Assembly (NCBI GenBank): GCA_027587225.1
Contig: JAPDDQ010000014.1
Span: 62,001-126,000 of the forward strand
Direction of reading: 5' to 3'
Length of the DNA stretch: 64,000 nt
Origin: Solirubrobacter taibaiensis
GTDB taxonomy: Bacteria > Actinomycetota > Thermoleophilia > Solirubrobacterales > Solirubrobacteraceae
The notes under the pieces are model-generated. The model saw only the letters and a list, made by a program, of their open reading frames with translations. It made no database searches and was not told where the DNA came from. Below, one piece after another: positions 1 through 8,506 of the stretch; the first letter of the stretch is position 1; each line of letters begins with the position of its first letter. The position numbers and the translations under genes were made by a program.

Positions 1-660
1 CAGCCGGGCGAGCCGGATCGCCTCGGCGCACAGCGACGCGCGCACGGGCGGGCCGTAGCCCGCGTTGAAGATCAGGTAGAGCGTCGCGAGCACGCTGCGC
101 AGCCGCTCGGGCAGGTCGGCGTCGCGCGGGAACTCGTACTTGATGCCCGCGCCCGCGATCTTGCGCTTGGCGCGGGAGATGCGCTGCGCCATCGCGGGCT
201 CGGCCACGAGGAACGCGCGCGCGACCTCGGCGGTGGTGAGCCCGCCCAGCGCGCGCAGCGTCAGCGCCACGCGGGCCTCGGGGGCCAGCGCGGGATGGCA
301 GACGGTGAAGATCAGCCGCAGCCGGTCGTCGACGATCGGGCTCACGGGCGTGTCGTCCTCAGCCTCGGCGTCGCCGACGGTGCGCAGCTCGGCCTCCAGG
401 GCCGCGCGCCGCCCCGCCCAGCGTTGCTCCGAGCGGATCCGGTCGAGCGCGCGGTTACGTGCCGCAGTGACGATCCACGCCGCCGGGTTGTCCGGCAGCC
501 CGTCCCGCGGCCAGCGCTCCAAGGCCACCAGGAACGCGTCCTGCACGGCCTCCTCGGCCCGGTCGAGATCGCCGAGGACCCGCGCGAGGATCGCGACCGC
601 CTGTCCCGACTCACGCCGGAACAGACGGTCGACGATCGCGGCTTGCGGCCCGGCGCTCAG
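1..660 (-). CDS. ECF42-type RNA polymerase sigma factor (partial)
   Basis: The frame stays open for 220 codons from about 660 to the window edge, so the C-terminus is missing. The translation shows sigma region 2 ([20 protein letters not shown]), the [11 protein letters not shown] segment, and a region 4 helix-turn-helix ([16 protein letters not shown]), followed by the DUF6596-type segment [12 protein letters not shown]. That combination marks ECF42-type factors. The frame overlaps the end of the upstream DGPF gene, and pairing with a DGPF protein is the family rule. No ATG, GTG or TTG lies near the overlap; the CTG at 658-660 next to GGAAGG is only a candidate start. Confidence 0.85.
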   Translation of the reverse strand, partial: MSAGPQAAIVDRLFRRESGQAVAILARVLGDLDRAEEAVQDAFLVALERWPRDGLPDNPAAWIVTAARNRALDRIRSEQRWAGRRAALEAELRTVGDAEAEDDTPVSPIVDDRLRLIFTVCHPALAPEARVALTLRALGGLTTAEVARAFLVAEPAMAQRISRAKRKIAGAGIKYEFPRDADLPERLRSVLATLYLIFNAGYGPPVRASLCAEAIRLARL

Positions 661-1019
661 CCTTCCATGCCCGTGAAGTCGATGATCGGGCGAACCTCGA
701 CGCTGCCGATCTTCGCCTCCGGGATCTGCGCGGCCCAGCTCAAGGCCGCGTCGAGGTCGGCGGCCTCGATCACGTAGTAGCCGCCGAGCTGCTCCTTCGT
801 CTCCGCGAACGGGCCGTCGGTCAGCATGCGCTCGCCGTCACGCACGCGCACCGTCGTCGCCGCGGTGGTGGGCTCGAGCGCTTCGCCGCCGGCGAGCGCC
901 CCGGCCTGGCCGGCCGCTGAGCTGAAGACGTTGTGCGCCTCCATGGTCGCGTTCATCTCCTCTGGCGTGGCATTCACCCAGCGGGTCTCGTCGGCGTAGA
1001 TCAGCGCAAGGAACTTCAT
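657..1019 (-). CDS. YCII/DGPF-domain protein
   Basis: A 120-residue YCII-related protein opening [11 protein letters not shown], with the DGPF-type motif [17 protein letters not shown] near residue 70. The DGPF family travels with ECF42 sigma factors, and one follows immediately here with overlapping frames. YCII folds are small ferredoxin-like proteins; the role next to sigma factors is unknown, and a regulatory or small-molecule sensing job is inference. The ATG is preceded by GGAGGG at good spacing. Confidence 0.88.
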   Translation of the reverse strand: MKFLALIYADETRWVNATPEEMNATMEAHNVFSSAAGQAGALAGGEALEPTTAATTVRVRDGERMLTDGPFAETKEQLGGYYVIEAADLDAALSWAAQIPEAKIGSVEVRPIIDFTGMEG

Positions 1020-1136
1020 CGGTAGTGCCCTCCAGTTGGTCGCTTGTCGACCCTATGACGTCCGGCATTCTCGCGTTCGACATTCGTGGCGCGCAAACGC
1101 TCGTCTGACCACGACACCGGCTAGGGTTGACCCGCG

Positions 1137-2009
1137 ATGTCCAGGATTGCTGTGGTCACAGACACCACGCAGTACCTCCCCCCGGAGGTGATCGAGCGTC
1201 ACGGGATCCACTTGGTGTCCCTCTACGTCAACTGGGACGGCCGGACCGATCGCGAGATCGACCTGCCGGACTACGACGGCTACTACGACTTCCTGAAGAG
1301 CGCGGGTGAGCTGCCGACCACGTCGCAGCCGTCCCTCGGGGACTTCCTCGCCGTCTACGAGCCGCTGATCGAAGCCGGCGACCAGGTGCTCTCCATCCAC
1401 CTGAGCGGCGGCATCTCCGGCACGGTCCGGGCCGCCGAGCAGGCGCGTGACCTGCTGATCGAGCGCGGGATGCCGGCTGAGCAGATGATCGTGCTGGACT
1501 CGCGCACGGGCAGCGCCGGGCACGGCTTCATGTCCGTCGCCGCCGCCAACGCCGTCGAGCGCGGGGCCGACCTCGCGGGCGCGCTGGCCGCCGCCAACAC
1601 GCTCCGCGAGGACCTGCAGATCCTCGTCATGGTCGACACGCTGGAGTACCTGCGCCGTGGCGGACGGATCGGCGCGGCGTCGGCGTGGATCGGCGCGACG
1701 CTGAAGGTCAAGCCCATCCTCACGATCGAGGGTGAGATGCGCCCCGTCGAGCGCGTCCGCACCGCGGGCCGCGCCTTCGAACGGCTCGTCGCCCACCTCG
1801 AGCAGCGCCACGAGAACGGCTGCGACGCGTTCGCGATCCAGCACGTTCAGGCCGCCGCCGATGCCGAACGGCTCGCCGAGCGGGGCCGCGAGATCTACGG
1901 CCGCGACCCGGAGATGGTCTCGGAGATCGGTCCCGTCATCGGCACCCACATCGGCCCGGGCATCCTCGGCGTCGCCGGCCTGAGAACGGAACTGCTCGGT
2001 CCGATGTAG
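1137..2009 (+). CDS. DegV family fatty-acid-binding protein
   Basis: A 290-residue DegV protein. It begins MSRIAVVTDTTQYLPPEV, the usual start where the TD(S/T)T loop contacts the lipid carboxylate, and continues with LPTTSQPS and ISLSGGISGT-like (HLSGGISGT) signature segments and the later YLRRGGRI motif. DegV proteins bind long-chain acyl chains, and in Firmicutes the FakB members present fatty acids to the kinase FakA. No FakA-like gene is adjacent, so the partner is unknown. It is divergent from the DGPF/sigma pair with about 117 bases between. Confidence 0.92.
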   Translation: MSRIAVVTDTTQYLPPEVIERHGIHLVSLYVNWDGRTDREIDLPDYDGYYDFLKSAGELPTTSQPSLGDFLAVYEPLIEAGDQVLSIHLSGGISGTVRAAEQARDLLIERGMPAEQMIVLDSRTGSAGHGFMSVAAANAVERGADLAGALAAANTLREDLQILVMVDTLEYLRRGGRIGAASAWIGATLKVKPILTIEGEMRPVERVRTAGRAFERLVAHLEQRHENGCDAFAIQHVQAAADAERLAERGREIYGRDPEMVSEIGPVIGTHIGPGILGVAGLRTELLGPM

Positions 2010-2020
2010 GAAGGATTCCG

Positions 2021-2047
2021 CCGCGCGGGCTGGAAAGCCCCGCGCGG
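2021..2047 (+). promoter_or_regulatory. hairpin at the DegV/permease junction
   Basis: CCGCGCGGGC (2021-2030) pairs with GCCCCGCGCGG (2037-2047) with one bulged base and a TGGAAA loop. It could end DegV transcription. It also covers the GTG start of the following permease gene and holds its only purine-rich ribosome-binding candidate, GGAAAG, in the loop. No T-run follows. Confidence 0.45.
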
Positions 2048-3210
2048 TGGGCGTCCCGCTAGATCCTCCGAAGCGCCGCGAACAGCCGCCGCTCGTGCGC
2101 GTGGTGCCCTTCCTGTCGCCGCAGGTGATCGTCCGCACGCTGTTCATCGCGGTCCTGTTCACGCTGCTGCTGTACCTCATCTATCTGCTGCGCAAGCCGA
2201 TCAGCTGGGTGCTGATCGCGGTGTTCCTCGCGGTCGCTCTGTCGGGCCCGGTGAACGTGCTCAACCAGTGGATGAAACGCGGCTTCGCGATCACGATCGT
2301 CTACCTCGGGCTGCTGCTGATCCCGATCGGGATCGGGATCATCATCGTCCCGCCGCTCGTCACCCAGGGCAACAACCTCATCCAGGACCTCCCGCAATAC
2401 GCGCAGGAGGCGCAGGACTTCGTCGAGGGCAACTCACGCCTGCGGAGCCTGGAGGAGGACTACAACATCACGGAGAAGCTGCAGACGGAAGCCGAGAAGC
2501 TCCCGGCGCGCATCGGCGATGCCGCGAACGTGCTCGGGGACATCGGCCTCGGCGTCGTCAACTCGCTGTTCGCGCTGTTCACGATCCTCATCATGACCGC
2601 GTTCCTGCTCGGCAGCGGGCGCAACTGGATCCAACGCGCGATCGAGCTCCAGCCGGCGGCGCGGGCGGTCCGCATGCGCACGGCGCTCGAGCACATGGGC
2701 AAGGCCGTCGGCGCCTACGTCGGCGGGGTGATCGCGCAGGCCACGGTCGCCGCCGTCTCGGCCTACATCGTGCTGATCATCCTCGACGTGCCGTTCGCGG
2801 CCGCGCTCGCGATCATCATCTTCTTCGCCGACCTCGTGCCGCTGATCGGCGCGACGATCGGCGCGGTCATCGTCGGTGTCGTCACCGTGTTCGCGGACTT
2901 CCCCACGGCCACGATCGTGTGGGCGATCTACTCGATCATCTACCAGCAGGTCGAGAACACGCTGATCCAGCCGCAGATCCAGAAGCGCGCGGTCAACGTG
3001 CACCCGTTCATGGTGCTCGTCGCCGTGCTCTTCGGCTCGACCCTGTTAGGCGTGCTCGGCGCGCTGGTCGCGATCCCGGTCGCCGCCTCCCTGCAGATCG
3101 CCCTGCGCGAGTGGTGGGACTGGCGGCACGACCAGAACATGGCGGAGCTCACCGCCGGCGCGGTCAAACCCGAGGACATCCCACCGCCCCCGAAGCCCGC
3201 GCCGGCGTAA
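2047..3210 (+). CDS. AI-2E/PerM family membrane permease
   Basis: A 387-residue polytopic protein with hydrophobic segments at about 25-90, a soluble middle part (NLIQDLPQYAQEAQDFVE), and further membrane spans from about 175 to 365. The late segment IIYQQVENTLIQPQIQ is a hallmark of the AI-2E/PerM transporter family. Members have been linked to autoinducer-2 export, Na+/H+ exchange or general efflux, so the substrate is open. The GTG at 2047 is used; in-frame GTGs at 2098 and 2101 are alternatives. The tail is proline-rich (PPPPKPAPA). Confidence 0.9.
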   Translation: MGVPLDPPKRREQPPLVRVVPFLSPQVIVRTLFIAVLFTLLLYLIYLLRKPISWVLIAVFLAVALSGPVNVLNQWMKRGFAITIVYLGLLLIPIGIGIIIVPPLVTQGNNLIQDLPQYAQEAQDFVEGNSRLRSLEEDYNITEKLQTEAEKLPARIGDAANVLGDIGLGVVNSLFALFTILIMTAFLLGSGRNWIQRAIELQPAARAVRMRTALEHMGKAVGAYVGGVIAQATVAAVSAYIVLIILDVPFAAALAIIIFFADLVPLIGATIGAVIVGVVTVFADFPTATIVWAIYSIIYQQVENTLIQPQIQKRAVNVHPFMVLVAVLFGSTLLGVLGALVAIPVAASLQIALREWWDWRHDQNMAELTAGAVKPEDIPPPPKPAPA

Positions 3211-3213
3211 GGC

Positions 3214-3456
3214 TCAGTAACGCCTTGAGGAGCGGCGGCCGGTAAGCAGGCCGGTCATGGCGGCGATCCCGCCGCCGAGGACGAAGCCCGCGACGGCCGC
3301 GCCGATGATCACCTCACGCTTGTGCGTGCGCAGCTGGGACTTCCAGTCCGTGGCCTTGACGATCTCGCCGCGGAGGTTCTCCACCGCGAGCCCGAGCTCA
3401 GCCCGGTTGGCCTCGATGGAGCGCCGGATCTCCTCCGGTGAACGCTGGGCACTCAT
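3214..3456 (-). CDS. DUF3618 small membrane protein
   Basis: An 80-residue protein opening MSAQRSPEEIRRSIEANRAE, the DUF3618 signature, then a C-terminal hydrophobic segment (IIGAAVAGFVLGGGIAAMTGL) and a basic tail. Its start overlaps the stop of the upstream holin-like gene by 4 bases, so it is the last gene of a four-gene envelope operon. DUF3618 proteins are typical actinobacterial partners of holin-family proteins; the biochemical role is unknown. Confidence 0.85.
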   Translation of the reverse strand: MSAQRSPEEIRRSIEANRAELGLAVENLRGEIVKATDWKSQLRTHKREVIIGAAVAGFVLGGGIAAMTGLLTGRRSSRRY

Positions 3457-3908
3457 CGCTTCGCCTCCACCTTGCCGGGCGTGGTCGGCGCGACGACGCC
3501 CTCGGGCGTGGCCGGGTGCGCGTTCTGCAGCGTCGCCTTGATCAGCTGTGCCTCCTCGATCGCCATCTGCGGGGTGGGCGGCGAGCCCTTCTTGAAGAAG
3601 CGCATGGCCAGGAAGGCCGCGAGACCGCCGAACAGGAACAGCGCGCCCGACAGGATCAGATAGCCGAGCCACGGGTTGGACCCGAGCACGTCGGCGATCA
3701 GCAACGCGAGGAAGTGCAGGAAGTAGATGAGACCGGCGAGGACGAAGATGCCGCCGGCGGCACCGATCGCGATGCCCTTGACCAGGCCGGAGACCTTCTC
3801 GGTCACCTCGGCCTTGGCCAGCGCGATCTCCTCGCGGACGAGCAGCTGGCCCTTCTCGGTGACTTCTTGGATCGCCTTCGCGAGCTCTGACGTCGTGTGA
3901 TCAGCCAT
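3453..3908 (-). CDS. phage-holin-superfamily membrane protein (Actinobacteria type)
   Basis: A 151-residue protein with an amphipathic N-terminus (LVREEIALAKAEVTEKV), two strong membrane segments at roughly 45-70 and 80-105, and a polar C-terminus. The ELAKAIQEVTEKGQLLVREE start is typical of this chromosomal holin-like family, which is not evidence of prophage. It starts directly after the stop of the Ala/Glu-rich gene and overlaps the DUF3618 gene by 4 bases. A role in envelope maintenance is inferred from the cluster. Confidence 0.85.
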   Translation of the reverse strand: MADHTTSELAKAIQEVTEKGQLLVREEIALAKAEVTEKVSGLVKGIAIGAAGGIFVLAGLIYFLHFLALLIADVLGSNPWLGYLILSGALFLFGGLAAFLAMRFFKKGSPPTPQMAIEEAQLIKATLQNAHPATPEGVVAPTTPGKVEAKR

Positions 3909-4544
3909 CTAGTCGACCAGCCTCTTGAAGATGCGGGCGGCCAAGAACGCGCCGGCGAAGACGATCCCCGCCAGCACCTCAGGGCGTTCCAGCGGGCTCG
4001 ACTCGCCCGTGGACGGCGTGTCGGTGACCGGCGGGCGGTAGGCGCCCGCCGCCGACGCGGCCACGGCCGGGTCGGTCTCTGAGCCCAGACCCGGGCTCAT
4101 CACGTTGGCGCCCGAGACGGTTGCCGGCCGCTCCTTGCCGGGCGTCGAGCTCTGCACCGCGAGCCGTTCGGCGTTGCCGGCCTGCTCGCGCGCCTTGCGC
4201 GCCTCAGCCTCGGCCCGCTCGGCCGCCTCGCGGGCCTTGCGCTCCTTGCGCGACTGCTTCTCTTCCTGCTTCTCGGCGGCAGCCGTGGCGTCGTGCGCCT
4301 TGGCCGTCTCCTCTTCGGCGCGGCGTGCGTCGGTTTCGCGCAGCTCTGCACGTAGCTCGGCGCCGCGGGCCTCGGCCTTCGTGCGCTCGGCCTGGGCCTG
4401 CGCCTCACGGGCGGCCGCGGCCTCTTCAGCCTCTTTGGCCGTGGAGCCCGCGGCAGCGCTCCCGGCCTGCGCGGGCACGCCCGGCTGCTCGAGGTCCGGC
4501 GGGGCGTCCCATTCCTGGGTGCGATCGGGATCGTGCGAACTCAC
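3909..4544 (-). CDS. Ala/Glu-rich coiled-coil protein with C-terminal anchor
   Basis: A 211-residue protein of unknown function. Residues about 35-130 are almost entirely Ala, Glu, Lys and Arg (for example AEEEAAAAREAQAQAERTK-like stretches), predicting a long charged helix or coiled coil. A disordered Ser/Thr/Pro segment follows, and a C-terminal hydrophobic helix (VLAGIVFAGAFLAARIFKR) would anchor it in the membrane. The GTG start overlaps the stop of the upstream 44-residue gene. The composition makes homology searches unreliable. Confidence 0.72.
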   Translation of the reverse strand: MSSHDPDRTQEWDAPPDLEQPGVPAQAGSAAAGSTAKEAEEAAAAREAQAQAERTKAEARGAELRAELRETDARRAEEETAKAHDATAAAEKQEEKQSRKERKAREAAERAEAEARKAREQAGNAERLAVQSSTPGKERPATVSGANVMSPGLGSETDPAVAASAAGAYRPPVTDTPSTGESSPLERPEVLAGIVFAGAFLAARIFKRLVD

Positions 4545-4675
4545 TCCGGCGGATCTTCCCCAAAGATGCGGCGGAAAACCACTGCGGCCACCTTCGTCGT
4601 CACGATCGAGGCCAGGGCCCCGGTGCCGGCGAGCAGGCCAGACCAGGCCAGGCGCTTGACGAGATCGTTATCCAT
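4541..4675 (-). CDS. DUF4235-like 44-residue membrane protein
   Basis: A short gene encoding MDNDLVKRLAWSGLLAGTG..., one hydrophobic segment, and a basic/acidic end FRRIFGEDPPE that resembles the end of DUF4235 proteins. Its TGA overlaps the GTG of the next gene (4541-4544), which supports translation. It is the first gene of the DUF4235 / coiled-coil / holin / DUF3618 operon. Family assignment is by the C-terminal pattern only. Confidence 0.68.
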   Translation of the reverse strand: MDNDLVKRLAWSGLLAGTGALASIVTTKVAAVVFRRIFGEDPPE

Positions 4676-4686
4676 AGCGGCGGAGT

Positions 4687-5283
4687 CTATGCGGCGAGTC
4701 CACCGCAGATGGTCTGGACGATGTGGGCCTTCGCGCTGTCGTACGCGTCCTCCCCTTCATCCAGCAACCCGAAGATCCAACCGGTGAGCACCTGCTCGAT
4801 GGCGCCATAGAACGACATCACGGCGAACTCGGCCGGGATCTCGGAGCGGAACTCTCCGCTCTGCTGCGCCTTCTCGACGACCCCGCGGATCAAGGCGTAG
4901 GCCTCGTCGATCTTGCGGATGTGCACCGCGCCGAACGAGTTCGCGGCCCGCGTGACCTCGACGATGATCACCTTCATCAGGTCGGGATCGTGACGGTAGG
5001 AGTCGATGATGAACCCCGCGATCGCGTGCAACTTTTCTTCCGCCGGCAGATCCGTCGCGTCCGTGTGACGGATCGCTTCGAGCAGGACCTCCCAGCGCTC
5101 CAGGAAGAGCGTGTCCAGCACCTGGTCCTTGGACTTGAAGTAGTGGTAGACGAGCCCGTAGGCCACGCCCGCCTCGTCCGCGATGTCCGACACGCGGCAC
5201 TTGTGGAACCCGTCGCGCGCGAACACGCGCACCGCGGCGTCGAGGATGATCCGCCGCTTGTCGACGGGCGCCGCCTTCGCCAT
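4687..5283 (-). CDS. TetR family transcriptional regulator
   Basis: A 198-residue regulator. The N-terminal helix-turn-helix is plain: RRIILDAAVRVFARDGF, then VSDIADEAGVAYGLVYHYFKSKDQVLDTLF. The C-terminal ligand domain (about 60-198) is of the kind seen in acyl-CoA-responsive TetRs. Its ATG abuts the stop of the upstream nitrilase gene, so the two are co-transcribed, and it may sense the nitrilase substrate or product (inference). The gene ends at 4687, 11 bases before the start of the DUF4235-like gene on the same strand. Confidence 0.93.
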   Translation of the reverse strand: MAKAAPVDKRRIILDAAVRVFARDGFHKCRVSDIADEAGVAYGLVYHYFKSKDQVLDTLFLERWEVLLEAIRHTDATDLPAEEKLHAIAGFIIDSYRHDPDLMKVIIVEVTRAANSFGAVHIRKIDEAYALIRGVVEKAQQSGEFRSEIPAEFAVMSFYGAIEQVLTGWIFGLLDEGEDAYDSAKAHIVQTICGGLAA

Positions 5284-6132
5284 CTACGCGGTGACCTCGT
5301 CCGGCCAGCGATAGGCGCCGGGGCGCCGGTTGGCCAGCGACGGCAGCGTGCGGCGGATCTCCGCCTGCCGCTCGAGGTCCAGCTCGGCGACGATGAACGT
5401 CTCCGTGTCCGGCGCGGTCGCGAGCACGACGCCCCAGGGGTCCACGATCATCGAGCGCCCGCCGGAGCGGATGCCGGGCGCGTGCTCGCCGACCTGGTTG
5501 GCGGCGACGACGAACGCCTGGCCCTCGATCGCGCGGGCGCGCAACAGGATCTCCCAGTGGTCGCGCGTCGTGGCGAACGTGAACGCGGCCGGGACGGCGA
5601 TGACTTCCGCGCCCTTGACCGCGAGGATCCGGTAGAGCTCGGGGAAGCGCACGTCGTAACAGATGGACAAGCCGAGCTTCGTGCCGCTCGCGGTCTCAGA
5701 AGTGACGATCTCCTCGCCCGGCGCCTCGTGCGCGGACTCCTTGTAGACGCGCCCGCCGACCTCGACGTCGAACATGTGGATCTTGCGGTAGGTCGCGTGG
5801 ACCTCGCCGTCCGGGCCGACGTGCAGCGACGTGTTGCTGTGGCGCTCTTCGCCCTGCTCGGTGAACGAGCCGGCGATGAGGTCGATGCCGAGCTCGGAGG
5901 CGATGCCCTGCGCCCATTGCGCGACGGCACCGTCGAGCGGTTCAGCAGCGGCGATCGTCTGCTCCGGCGTGCCCAGCGCGGGCCACTTCTCCGGGAGCAC
6001 CACGAGCTCCGCCCCGGCTTTCGCCGCCGCTCGCGTCAAGCGGTCGGCGGTTTCGAGATTGCGGTCGCGGTCGGGGGTCGACTGCAGCTGGACGGCGGCG
6101 GCTCGCAAGGTCATCTCCTTCGGTTGACTCAT
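5284..6132 (-). CDS. carbon-nitrogen hydrolase (nitrilase superfamily)
   Basis: A 282-residue C-N hydrolase with the full catalytic triad: Glu48 in VVLPEKW, Lys117 in YRKIHMFD, and Cys158 in ICYDVRFPELYR. This is the Nit/omega-amidase-like branch, which hydrolyses small amides such as alpha-keto acid amides; the substrate here is not known. The length is normal. The following TetR gene starts at the next base. Divergent from the DUF2804-like gene with about 37 bases between starts. Confidence 0.92.
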   Translation of the reverse strand: MSQPKEMTLRAAAVQLQSTPDRDRNLETADRLTRAAAKAGAELVVLPEKWPALGTPEQTIAAAEPLDGAVAQWAQGIASELGIDLIAGSFTEQGEERHSNTSLHVGPDGEVHATYRKIHMFDVEVGGRVYKESAHEAPGEEIVTSETASGTKLGLSICYDVRFPELYRILAVKGAEVIAVPAAFTFATTRDHWEILLRARAIEGQAFVVAANQVGEHAPGIRSGGRSMIVDPWGVVLATAPDTETFIVAELDLERQAEIRRTLPSLANRRPGAYRWPDEVTA

Positions 6133-6169
6133 GGGTCAATCCGGTCGCGGAGCATATCGTGTGAACGCC

Positions 6170-6799
6170 ATGTCGCTTCGCAAATCCTGGCGCTGGGTCG
6201 GCGCCTTCGGACCCGACCTGATGTTGTGCGTCGCCCACGCGCGCGTCGGCCTGATCCCCCGCTCCTGGTGGGCGGTCTGGGACGGCAGCGGGTTGCACGA
6301 GGGCACGCGCGCGCCGTTCGAGCTGGAGCTTGAGCACGGCGAGCCGATCGAGGCCACCACCGGCCCGGCCTGGACCCGCAAGACACCACTGCGCGTGCGC
6401 GGCACCGTGCTGGGCCGTGAGATCGACGCGGCCGGCTTGCTCGACGAGTCGCACGGACGCCACGCGCGAAGAACCTCGTGGTTGTGGTCGGCGGGCGCGG
6501 GCGTCACGGTGGACGGCGTCCCGGTGACCTGGAACCTCGTCGAGGGCATGCATCCGGGCGAGAACACCGTGTGGGTGGACGGCGCGCCGCACCGTGTGGA
6601 CCCGCCACCGTTCGACGGGATCGCCGGCGTCGGCGACCTGCGCTTCACCACGCTCGCGACCCGGGCGAAGAAGGAGAACTACCTCGTCATCGCCTCCGAC
6701 TACGAGCAGCCGTTCGGCACGTTCACGGGCCGCCTGCCGACGGGCGAAGAACTCGCAAGGGGATGGGGCGTGATGGAGCGCCACGAGGCGCTCTGGTGA
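6170..6799 (+). CDS. DUF2804-like protein
   Basis: A 209-residue soluble protein beginning MSLRKSWRWVGAFGPDLMLC, with recurrent Trp-rich motifs (SWWAVWDG, VPVTWNLVEGMH) and a C-terminal GRLPTGEELARGWGVMERHEALW. The pattern recalls DUF2804 proteins but it is shorter than most. The ATG at 6170 is preferred because upstream in-frame codons run into the divergent nitrilase start. No function is known. Confidence 0.6.
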   Translation: MSLRKSWRWVGAFGPDLMLCVAHARVGLIPRSWWAVWDGSGLHEGTRAPFELELEHGEPIEATTGPAWTRKTPLRVRGTVLGREIDAAGLLDESHGRHARRTSWLWSAGAGVTVDGVPVTWNLVEGMHPGENTVWVDGAPHRVDPPPFDGIAGVGDLRFTTLATRAKKENYLVIASDYEQPFGTFTGRLPTGEELARGWGVMERHEALW

Positions 6800-6851
6800 G
6801 GAGCGCGAGTAGGTCCGAGGGACGAAACGCCGCTGCGAGCGGGGCGGGCAC

Positions 6852-8030
6852 TTGATCACCGCCGCGGTGGCGCTCGTCGCCGCCATCGCCGCCGCGATCG
6901 GGCGGCGTGCGCCGGAGGCCGTCGTCGCGCTGGTCGGCGCGGCCGTGCTGATCGTCTTCGGCGTGCTCGAACCGAGTGACGCGCTCGACGAGGCGGAGGC
7001 GATCGGGCCGACGCTCGTCGTGCTCGCCTCGTTGCTCGTGCTCGGCGACGGGTGCGAGCGCGCGGGGTTGTTCGACGCGCTCGCGGCGCGGATGGCCGTC
7101 CGTGCGCGCGGCGACGGATCGCGACTGCTCGCGTACATCTTCGGCGCGGCCGTCGCGGTGACCGCGGTGCTCGGACTCGACGCGACCGTCGTGCTGCTCA
7201 CACCCGCCGCGTTCGCCGCCGCGGCCAAGGCACGGCTCGCGAGCCGCCCGCACGTCTACGCCACCTCGCACCTGGCCAACAGCGCGTCCCTCCTGCTCCC
7301 CGTCTCCAACCTCACCAACCTGCTCGCGTTCAGCGCGACCGGCCTCTCGTTCGCGGGGTTCGCCGCCCACATGGCGCTCCCGACCGCGGTCGCCGTCGTG
7401 ATCGAGTGGATCGTGATCCGGCGCGTCTTCAGGAGCGCGCTCGAAGCGCCCGGACGAACGCCGCGGACCGAAGTCCCGCCGCTCCCGAAGCGTCCGCTGA
7501 TCATCCTCGCGCTCACGCTCGCCGGGTTCGTCGCCGCCGGCCCGCTCGACATCGACGTCGCCTGGCCCGCGGCCATCGGCGCACTGCTCATCATCCCGCG
7601 CCCCAAGGCCATCGACGTCCCACTGCTGGTGTTCGTGCTCGGCCTGAGCCTGATCGTCCGGGCGCTCGCCGACGCGGGCCTCGCCGACATCGTCGCCAAC
7701 GTGCTCCCGAGCGGCAGCGGCCTCCTCGCGCTGCTCGGCGCCACCTTCCTCGCCGCCGCCCTCGCGAACGCGCTCAACAACGTGCCGGCGCTGCTCGTCC
7801 TGCTCCCCGCGGCGGCCATGGCCGGCCCGCACACGGTGCTCGCGGTGCTGATCGGCGTCAACGCCGGCCCGAACCTCACGTACACCGGATCGCTCGCGAC
7901 GCTGCTGTGGCGGCGCGTGCTCCGCGAGCGCGGCGAGGAGGTCGGGCATCGCGAGTTCCACCTGCTCGGCGCGCTGTCGGTCCCGCCGATCCTGATCCTC
8001 GGTACCGTCGCCCTGTGGCTGACGACGTGA
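6852..8030 (+). CDS. ArsB/NhaD-like ion permease
   Basis: A 392-residue permease with about ten hydrophobic segments. The conserved NSASLLLPVSNLTNLLAFS in the first half and ANALNNVPALLVLLPAAAM plus GVNAGPNLTYTGSLATLLWR in the second half are the inverted-repeat signatures of the ArsB/IT superfamily (arsenite, Na+/H+ or dicarboxylate carriers). No arsenic regulator or reductase is nearby, so arsenite is not assured. The start is a TTG with only a G-rich upstream stretch; GTG at 6867 is possible. The stop overlaps the next gene by 4 bases. Confidence 0.82.
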   Translation: MITAAVALVAAIAAAIGRRAPEAVVALVGAAVLIVFGVLEPSDALDEAEAIGPTLVVLASLLVLGDGCERAGLFDALAARMAVRARGDGSRLLAYIFGAAVAVTAVLGLDATVVLLTPAAFAAAAKARLASRPHVYATSHLANSASLLLPVSNLTNLLAFSATGLSFAGFAAHMALPTAVAVVIEWIVIRRVFRSALEAPGRTPRTEVPPLPKRPLIILALTLAGFVAAGPLDIDVAWPAAIGALLIIPRPKAIDVPLLVFVLGLSLIVRALADAGLADIVANVLPSGSGLLALLGATFLAAALANALNNVPALLVLLPAAAMAGPHTVLAVLIGVNAGPNLTYTGSLATLLWRRVLRERGEEVGHREFHLLGALSVPPILILGTVALWLTT

Positions 8031-8506
8031 GAGTGCTCGCGTGGATCACCGAAGGCGGCTGGGAAGCCGTCGTCGACACGGTCGCGAAGCTGCGAGCGAG
8101 CAGCGTCACGCTCCTCCATGTCGACACCGTCGACGTGCCCGGCCGCGGGCACCGCCACGAGCAGGTGCTGCAGCGCATGCACGCACTCGCCGGTGAGGCG
8201 GCGCAAGCCCTCCTCGAGGACGCGGAGGAGCGCCTCGGCGCACCCACGGAGAAGATCGCCGAGACCGGTGTGGCCGAGACGATCGTCTACGAGCACGCCC
8301 ACGCCCACGATGTGTTGGTGCTCGCGCGTGACGGACGTCACAACGGGCCGCACTCGATCGGGCATGATCAGCGGTGGGTGATCGATCACGCCCCGTGCGC
8401 CGTCCTGCTCGCCTGGTGCGAGGGCGCTCCGGACGACAGCGAGCCGCCACCCAAACCCAAGCCGAAGCCCAAGCCGAAGCCCAAGCCGAAAGCGAAGCCG
8501 CTATGA
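8027..8506 (+). CDS. universal-stress-like protein with Lys-Pro tail
   Basis: A 159-residue protein. Residues 1-130 resemble a UspA fold: beta-strand MRVLAWIT, VTLLHVDTVDVPG, then TIVYEHAHAHDVLVLARDG and a late strand CAVLLAW. The usual glycine-rich ATP loop is degenerate (RDGRHNGPHSIGHDQ). Residues about 142-158 are an alternating Pro-Lys tail, probably disordered and strongly basic. The GTG start overlaps the permease stop (GTGA) and its stop overlaps the P450 start (ATGA), so the three genes are translationally coupled. Confidence 0.72.
   Translation: MRVLAWITEGGWEAVVDTVAKLRASSVTLLHVDTVDVPGRGHRHEQVLQRMHALAGEAAQALLEDAEERLGAPTEKIAETGVAETIVYEHAHAHDVLVLARDGRHNGPHSIGHDQRWVIDHAPCAVLLAWCEGAPDDSEPPPKPKPKPKPKPKPKAKPL
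8450..8500 (+). repeat. tandem 12-base repeat encoding Pro-Lys
   Basis: Units of CCCAAGCCGAAG repeat through the 3' end of the universal-stress-like gene (clear at 8450-8491, decaying after), each coding Pro-Lys-Pro-Lys. In-frame repeats of this type can change length by slippage. Confidence 0.85.

Noticed and set aside
3453..3908. Holin-family gene as a prophage sign
   Set aside because: The family is common in actinobacterial chromosomes, and no capsid, tail, integrase or lysin gene is nearby.
5942..7228. Long reverse-frame open frames across the permease and DUF2804-like genes
   Set aside because: They have no domain signature and follow the high-GC codon pattern of the real genes on the other strand.
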